Positions 21,803 to 27,610 of a DNA stretch of 27,610 bases are shown in pieces; the stretch's first letter is position 1; each line of letters opens with the position of its first letter. Origin of the DNA: CAZQSS01 sp964596405 (GTDB lineage Bacteria; Patescibacteriota; Patescibacteriia; Magasanikbacterales; UBA10003); NCBI GenBank assembly GCA_964596405.1, contig CAZQSS010000011.1, positions 1 through 27,610 on the forward strand, in the 5' to 3' direction. The position numbers were made by a program, and so were the translations under genes. Below the pieces are notes generated by a model. That model saw only the letters and a program-made list of their open reading frames with translations. It was not told the origin of the DNA and did no database searches.

Positions 21803-22902
21803 ATCGACTTAAGATACTTCAGATACGCTTCCACAAACGGCATTAAATCCCCATCTAAAACTTTTTCCGGAGCCGACGATTCATACTCGGTGCGGTGATC
21901 TTTAACCATATGATATGGATGCAAAACATAACTGCGGATTTGATTACCCCAGGCCGCTTCGTGATATTCGCCGCGGATTTTTTCCATTTCTTTGGCCTGT
22001 CGTTCTTCAAAAAGCCGAGCCAGCCGGGCTTTGAGAATTTTCATGGCGGTTTCTTTGTTTTGTTGTTGACTCCGTTCGTTCTGACAGCTGACCGTAATGC
22101 CGGTGGGCAAGTGAACAAGACGGACGGCGCTGTAAGTGGTGTTGACCGACTGGCCGCCGTGGCCGCCGGACATAAAAGTATCAACGCGCAAATCTTCCGG
22201 TTTGATTTCCATATTTATTTTTTCATCTATCTCCGGCAACACCTCCACCAAAGCAAACGAGGTATGGCGCATTTTTTCGGCGTCAAAAGGCGAAATACGC
22301 ACCAACCGGTGCACACCGTGCTCGGATTTTAAATAACCATAAGCGTAAAAACCCCGGACAATCAAAGTGGCGCTTTTCAGGCCGGCTTCGTTGCCGCGGC
22401 TTTCATCAATCAGCTGAACCGACCAGCCGCGCGATTCGCAAAAACGCAAATACATCCGTAAAAGCATGTCGGCAAAATCCATGGCATCGACCCCGCCGGT
22501 GCCGGCATGGAGGGAAAGAATGACATTGCTCCGGTCGCGCGGACCGGACAGAAGCAAAACAAATTCCGCGTTCTGAAATTGTTTTTGCAAAACCAAAAGT
22601 TGTTTTTCCAAATCCTCGCGCAAATTAACAGTCCGGTCGGCTTCATCCAGTTTGGCCATCTCCAATAAATCCTCGGCGTCTTTTTTTAGTTTGCTCCAAA
22701 GTTCCACTTCATTTTTTAATTCATCGTGACGGCGACTGACAATCTGCGCCTGAATCTGATCGGCCCAAAAAGCGGGCGCGGCCATTTTTTGTTCCACCTC
22801 GGCCAACTCCGCTTTTTTATTTTCCAAATCCAAAAGTTGCCAAGCTTCTACAACCTTGGCTTGCAGTTCCTCCAAGCGCGAAATCACTTCTTTGATGGTC
22901 AT
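21787..22902 (-). CDS. prfB: peptide chain release factor 2
   Basis: A 371-residue class I release factor, full length. It has the RF2-type tripeptide SPF (204-206), which recognises UAA and UGA, and the catalytic GGQ (249-251) in SGGHGGQSVN that triggers peptidyl-tRNA hydrolysis. The N-terminal helical domain is complete. The programmed +1 frameshift found in many prfB genes is absent: the corresponding place reads straight through as AWQLLDLENKK without an internal TGA. Presence of RF2 argues that TGA is a stop codon here, unlike in some CPR lineages that read it as glycine. The C-terminal NPKS and stop come from a dispersed repeat (21673-21802). Confidence 0.96.
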   Translation of the reverse strand: MTIKEVISRLEELQAKVVEAWQLLDLENKKAELAEVEQKMAAPAFWADQIQAQIVSRRHDELKNEVELWSKLKKDAEDLLEMAKLDEADRTVNLREDLEKQLLVLQKQFQNAEFVLLLSGPRDRSNVILSLHAGTGGVDAMDFADMLLRMYLRFCESRGWSVQLIDESRGNEAGLKSATLIVRGFYAYGYLKSEHGVHRLVRISPFDAEKMRHTSFALVEVLPEIDEKINMEIKPEDLRVDTFMSGGHGGQSVNTTYSAVRLVHLPTGITVSCQNERSQQQNKETAMKILKARLARLFEERQAKEMEKIRGEYHEAAWGNQIRSYVLHPYHMVKDHRTEYESSAPEKVLDGDLMPFVEAYLKYLKSINPKS

Positions 22903-22923
22903 GTAAATACTTTATCATAAAAT

Positions 22924-22952
22924 TTGACAAAAATAAAGCTCGCTGTTAAGAT
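22924..22952 (+). promoter_or_regulatory. promoter of the metallophosphoesterase-like gene
   Basis: TTGACA (22924-22929), 17-bp spacer, TAAGAT (22947-22952). It is divergent from prfB, whose start is 22 bp away. Confidence 0.65.
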
Positions 22953-22958
22953 AAAACC

Positions 22959-23057
22959 AGCCTAGAAATAGGCTTGATATATAAGCAGCAAAACAGTTTC
23001 AGAAACAAACAACAGTTCTTTTCCGCCATAGGCGGATGCGCCTTTGGCGCAGAAAAT
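22959..23057 (+). other. 5' leader with three hairpins
   Basis: The roughly 120-nt leader holds AGCCTA-GAAA-TAGGCT (about 22959-22974), then two adjacent hairpins CCGCC-ATA-GGCGG (about 23022-23034) and TGCGCC-TTT-GGCGCA (about 23037-23051). The last ends about 17 nt before the Shine-Dalgarno. They could be regulatory or simply more small palindromic repeats. Confidence 0.5.
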
Positions 23058-23079
23058 CCAAAAACAAAAGGAGGTCACA

Positions 23080-25176
23080 GTGACCAAGACCAAAGATCCC
23101 GAGCTGACGGCCAAGGAACAGCAGCTGCTGGATTTGCTGGCGAAAGATGGCAAATGCGCCATCAAGGAAATCTCGACGACCATGGACATTTCCGCGTCCG
23201 GCGTCGTGGATTTGGCTCAGCAGATCGGCGACAAGGGCATCTCAATTTGGAAAAACGGCAAAGAGCTTTACCTGGGTAGCACCCAGGTGGAAGCCGCGCC
23301 CGAAGACGTGGTGATTAAATCCAACGAACTCAAAGTCGGATTTATCGCCGACACCATTTTGGGCAGCAAGTACGAACAGCCGACGGCCCTCTGCCAGGCT
23401 TTCCAGATTGCCGAACACGAAGGCGTTGATCTGATGATTCATCTGGGCGTAAGCGCCGGCAAACCGACACCCGCCAAGAAAGATGAATTCCACAAGTTGA
23501 CGGCCAAAGAGCAGATTGCCTACATCGTGGCGAACTACCCCAAATCCCCGAAGTTCAAAACGCGATTCATTTCCGGCCACCATGATATGCAGTGGCGTAA
23601 AGACAAAACGGCCATCAACATCCTGGCCGAAGTCTGCGCCCAGCGTGACGACTTGCTCTACAAGGGCGACTGGCAGGCCAACTTCCAGCTGCGTCGATCC
23701 TTGGGCGCCGACATCCGCTGGCCGGTGCTCAAAGCCGCCTACCACGGCGGTGATGACACCCCCTATTCCAAATCGTATCCGGTGCAGGGGTTTGCCGAAA
23801 ACCTCATCCAGGACGTGGAAGATTTGTCTTCCGATGACATGCCCGACATCGTGGCGGTGGCCGGCCAGGGGGTCTTCTGTGACCTCTCCGGCGGCAAAAT
23901 CGAACACCTGCTGTCAGTGCCTGGGATTCGACTGGTGTCCCCTTCGGTGATGAAAAAGAAACGCCGTTCGGTGGTCCCCACCATCGGCCTCGTCATCCTG
24001 ACGATTAAATTCGACAAGGATGGCGGCTTCTCTATTGCCAAGAACTGCTACCCCCTGCCCGGCATCAAGCAGGACTATTCCGAAAAGGTTTCGGACAACG
24101 AAGCGGCGGTGAAAAAGCTGAACGACGATGAGCGCGCGGTCATCAACCTGCTGGAAAATTCGCCCAAATCGTTGGGGGAAATTTCCCAGGCTCTGAACCG
24201 CAGTAACAAGTCGGTCGTGGATATCATTGCCTCTCTCCAAAAGAAGGGTCTGTCTATCAAGGAGCCCCAGGCCGGCGACGCGGCCAAAACCTATCGCCTC
24301 TTGGTTTCTCCGAAATCCAAGTTCAAGGCGTCAAAGATGGACTTCGCCGACTATTTCTATACGACCCTGGAAGAGGGCGCGGTCTCCGATACTCACTTCG
24401 GCCATCACTCGGAACTGCTGGAAATCCTCCACGGAGCCTATGACGTCTTTAAGAAGCGTGGCATTAAGCGAGTCAACCACGTCGGCGACATCACCAACGG
24501 CCCGCCCAAACACGCCGAACACCTCAACGGCGAAGTGCGCGAATTTAGAGCCACTGCGCTCACAAACCATGTCATCGCCCTCTACCCCGCGGTGGAAGGC
24601 ATCATGACCGACGCCATTGCCGGCGACCATGACCGGTGGTTCCAAGACATGACCGGTTATGACCTCTTGGACCAGGTGGCCAAAGTCCGAAAGGATATTG
24701 TTTACCGCGGCGTTCAGCAGGGTGAAAAAGAGCAAGACCGCTTCATCACGCTTCTGCGGCACTTTAACTGGGGTACCGGCTATGCCAGATCCTACAAACC
24801 CCAGCAGGTCATAGAAGACGGAATCCTCAAAGAAATAGACAAAGAAGCCTCGCGCTATCGCGGTAAGGTAGTGACCGCACTCTCGGGCGGCGGCCACGTG
24901 TTCTGCGCCATGCTCTACAAGGGTATCATCTTCATCCTCCTCCCTTGTCTGCAGGGCAAAACCGGCTTTATCACCGGCCTGGGCAAACTCTCCGATGTGG
25001 GTTTCATCATCTACTCCATTACCCACAACAAATCGGGGATACTCACCAGGTTCAGCATTGAGTTCTTTGACCGGGGCGCCGAAGCCCTGGCTCTGGTTCG
25101 CCAGAAAACGCTCCAGCGAGAACAGAAACGTCTGGATGCCTTGAAGGTGGGCTTGACCCATCTTAAAAAAACCTGA
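23080..25176 (+). CDS. tandem winged-helix / metallophosphoesterase-like protein
   Basis: The start is GTG 23080, five bases after a perfect AAGGAGGT (23068-23075); an in-frame TTG at 23044 has no such site. The 698-residue product is a duplicated module. Module 1: winged helix (about 8-65), then a calcineurin-like phosphoesterase domain (about 85-320) whose metal motifs are damaged (FIADTILGS lacking the His, HLGVS lacking the Asp, SGHHD kept). Module 2: winged helix (about 345-408) and phosphoesterase domain (about 430-680) with intact motifs SDTHFGHH (D437, H439), VGDI (D470), AGDHD (515-518) and GGGH (H606). Metal-dependent phosphatase or nuclease activity in module 2 is inferred. The substrate is unknown. 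G/C-ending codons and its own promoter and terminator set it apart from the neighbours. Confidence 0.85.
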   Translation: MTKTKDPELTAKEQQLLDLLAKDGKCAIKEISTTMDISASGVVDLAQQIGDKGISIWKNGKELYLGSTQVEAAPEDVVIKSNELKVGFIADTILGSKYEQPTALCQAFQIAEHEGVDLMIHLGVSAGKPTPAKKDEFHKLTAKEQIAYIVANYPKSPKFKTRFISGHHDMQWRKDKTAINILAEVCAQRDDLLYKGDWQANFQLRRSLGADIRWPVLKAAYHGGDDTPYSKSYPVQGFAENLIQDVEDLSSDDMPDIVAVAGQGVFCDLSGGKIEHLLSVPGIRLVSPSVMKKKRRSVVPTIGLVILTIKFDKDGGFSIAKNCYPLPGIKQDYSEKVSDNEAAVKKLNDDERAVINLLENSPKSLGEISQALNRSNKSVVDIIASLQKKGLSIKEPQAGDAAKTYRLLVSPKSKFKASKMDFADYFYTTLEEGAVSDTHFGHHSELLEILHGAYDVFKKRGIKRVNHVGDITNGPPKHAEHLNGEVREFRATALTNHVIALYPAVEGIMTDAIAGDHDRWFQDMTGYDLLDQVAKVRKDIVYRGVQQGEKEQDRFITLLRHFNWGTGYARSYKPQQVIEDGILKEIDKEASRYRGKVVTALSGGGHVFCAMLYKGIIFILLPCLQGKTGFITGLGKLSDVGFIIYSITHNKSGILTRFSIEFFDRGAEALALVRQKTLQREQKRLDALKVGLTHLKKT

Positions 25177-25188
25177 CCTAACTCAAAA

Positions 25189-25222
25189 CCCGACCGTTAA
25201 ACAACGGTCGGGTCTTTTTTTT
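25189..25222 (+). terminator. strong rho-independent terminator
   Basis: CCCGACCGTT / AACGGTCGGG, a perfect 10-bp stem with loop AAAC, followed by eight T's. On the minus strand it is followed by TTTT and may also help stop groL transcripts. Confidence 0.92.
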
Positions 25223-25249
25223 GAATCTGGGAAATCTATGATCCGTGTT

Positions 25250-27022
<1,773 letters not shown>

Positions 27023-27042
27023 CATACACCTTAATTTATTGA

Positions 27043-27336
27043 TTATTCCAAAATTGCGAGGATGTCCGATTCGGATAAAACCAGATATTCTTCATTTTTT
27101 ATTTTGATTTCATCCGGTGAATATTTTTTAAATAAAATACTGTCGCCAACTTTAACCGACATGACAGCGCGGCTACCGTTTTCCAACAACTTGCCCGGAC
27201 CCACGGCCATGACTTTGCCCTGTTCCGGTTTTTCTTTATCTATTGTATCCGGCAAAATAATACCGGCGCGAGTGGCTTCCTCCTTGCCCTCGAGGGGTTT
27301 GACGACCACATGGTCGCCTAAAGGTTTGATGTTCAT
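27043..27336 (-). CDS. groS: co-chaperonin GroES (10 kDa)
   Basis: A 97-residue GroES of normal length. MNIKPLGDHVVVKPLEGKEE is the typical N-terminus. The mobile loop region ATRAGIILPDT carries the hydrophobic tripeptide that contacts GroEL. DSILFKKYSPDEIKI and a C-terminal ESDILAILE follow the family pattern. It caps the GroEL ring. It is the first gene of the operon behind the CIRCE-controlled promoter, with a roughly 110-nt leader filled largely by a dispersed 92-bp repeat. Confidence 0.97.
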   Translation of the reverse strand: MNIKPLGDHVVVKPLEGKEEATRAGIILPDTIDKEKPEQGKVMAVGPGKLLENGSRAVMSVKVGDSILFKKYSPDEIKIKNEEYLVLSESDILAILE

Positions 27337-27346
27337 ATTAAAATAA

Positions 27347-27438
27347 ATGATTCGAATCTACAAATTTCGTGAACAAATCTACAAATTTTATTCGTGTCAT
27401 TCGTAGATTTGTATACTATATTCGTTGATTCGTATCGT
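27347..27438. repeat. 92-bp dispersed AT-rich repeat, copy B
   Basis: About 87% identical to 2092-2183, same orientation. It occupies the groSL leader between CIRCE and the groS start. Confidence 0.8.
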
Positions 27439-27455
27439 GTTTAATTAACTTAATT

Positions 27456-27482
27456 TTGGCACTCAAATAATCCGAGTGCTAA
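27456..27482 (-). promoter_or_regulatory. CIRCE operator (HrcA site)
   Basis: TTGGCACTC-N9-GAGTGCTAA on the plus strand, differing from the CIRCE consensus by one base. Its position just after the predicted transcription start of groSL fits HrcA repression of the heat-shock operon. hrcA itself is not in the window. Confidence 0.93.
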
Positions 27483-27493
27483 TAACTGTGTCA

Positions 27494-27522
27494 AGTATAC
27501 AAAAATGGGCTAAAGATGTCAA
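27494..27522 (-). promoter_or_regulatory. groS: groSL promoter
   Basis: Minus-strand TTGACA (27522-27517), 17-bp spacer, TATACT (27499-27494), predicted start near 27487, just ahead of CIRCE. A second TTGACA at 27494-27489 lacks an equally good -10. Confidence 0.85.
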
Positions 27523-27610
27523 GTCCCCTTCTCTTTTTTAACGCTTAAGCCCGCCCCCACCGCCAAGAGCATCAAACCGCTGTAGAGCGACCAAAGATAA
27601 TGATCAAATA
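27519..27610 (-). CDS. 3' end of a minus-strand gene cut by the window edge
   Basis: The frame entering from the right edge is open for 29 codons and ends at a TGA (27519-27521). The tail is hydrophobic and then basic (YLWSLYSGLMLLAVGAGLSV, then KKEKGT), like the last membrane helix and cytoplasmic end of an integral membrane protein. The family cannot be named. The groSL promoter -35 overlaps its stop codon. Confidence 0.5.
   Translation of the reverse strand, partial: FDHYLWSLYSGLMLLAVGAGLSVKKEKGT

Noticed and set aside
22780..22902. Programmed frameshift in prfB
   Set aside because: The N-terminal region is one continuous frame with no internal TGA or slippery CTTTGA.
23044..23079. Upstream TTG start for the phosphoesterase-like gene
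   Set aside because: No ribosome site and it lies within a leader hairpin, whereas GTG 23080 has a perfect Shine-Dalgarno at the right distance.
23242..23907. 221-codon minus-strand reading frame
   Set aside because: Antisense shadow of the same gene, for the same reason.
24331..25161. 276-codon minus-strand reading frame opposite the phosphoesterase-like gene
   Set aside because: Long only because of the G/C-ending codons of the true plus-strand gene; no recognisable motifs or ribosome site.

Overview
The window looks like a scaffold piece from a member of the Candidate Phyla Radiation (Patescibacteria, Parcubacteria-like). This is inferred from three things. The gene style fits: a PrgI / TraC-N / VirB4 / VirB6-like cluster next to a giant Cys-rich secreted protein and a thrombospondin-type-3 protein. 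Small palindromic repeats are scattered through tRNA genes, protein linkers and intergenic spaces. The protein families resemble those of that group. Known genes translate with TAA, TAG and TGA as stops, and a complete prfB is present, so TGA is probably a stop here. No 16S rRNA gene is present to fix the taxonomy.

Layout. Positions 1-711 hold a serine-tRNA cluster. It starts with an intact tRNA-Ser(GCU) behind a good promoter. Then comes a Russian-doll arrangement: an intact tRNA-Ser(UGA) lies inside the anticodon loop of a second tRNA-Ser, which itself lies inside a third tRNA-Ser that carries further hairpin insertions. Removing the inserts restores tRNAs of 87 and 89 nt. Positions 710-18920 are mostly minus strand: comF, an anchored protein, VirB4-type ATPase, its separate N-terminal domain, PrgI, an uncharacterised 593-residue protein, a VirB6/TrbL-like membrane protein, a 2548-residue secreted protein and a Ca-binding-repeat membrane protein. 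Together they suggest a type IV secretion, pilus or conjugation-like envelope machine with an exported surface partner. A small plus-strand membrane-protein gene sits among them. The 100-N gap at 9874-9973 is flanked by two copies of the same 55 bp and is probably an assembly artefact.

Positions 18921-20068 hold a PaaX/Cas2-like gene bracketed by two identical 38-bp hairpins, resembling a small repeat-associated unit. Positions 20069-22902 carry minus-strand housekeeping genes: rsmA (broken by an in-frame TAA), a Sua5/YrdC-type gene with repeats inserted in frame, and prfB. A plus-strand gene at 23080-25176 encodes two tandem winged-helix plus metallophosphoesterase-like modules, the first apparently catalytically dead. 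It has its own promoter, hairpin leader, strong Shine-Dalgarno and terminator. Positions 25250-27522 are groL and groS under a consensus promoter with a CIRCE operator, and an unusual inverted repeat lies between the two genes. The window ends in the 3' end of another minus-strand gene.

The strongest candidates for something undescribed are the nested interrupted tRNA-Ser genes and the hairpin-flanked Cas2/PaaX-like unit. The nesting and repeats are read directly from the sequence. Whether the interrupted tRNAs are processed and functional cannot be decided from it.
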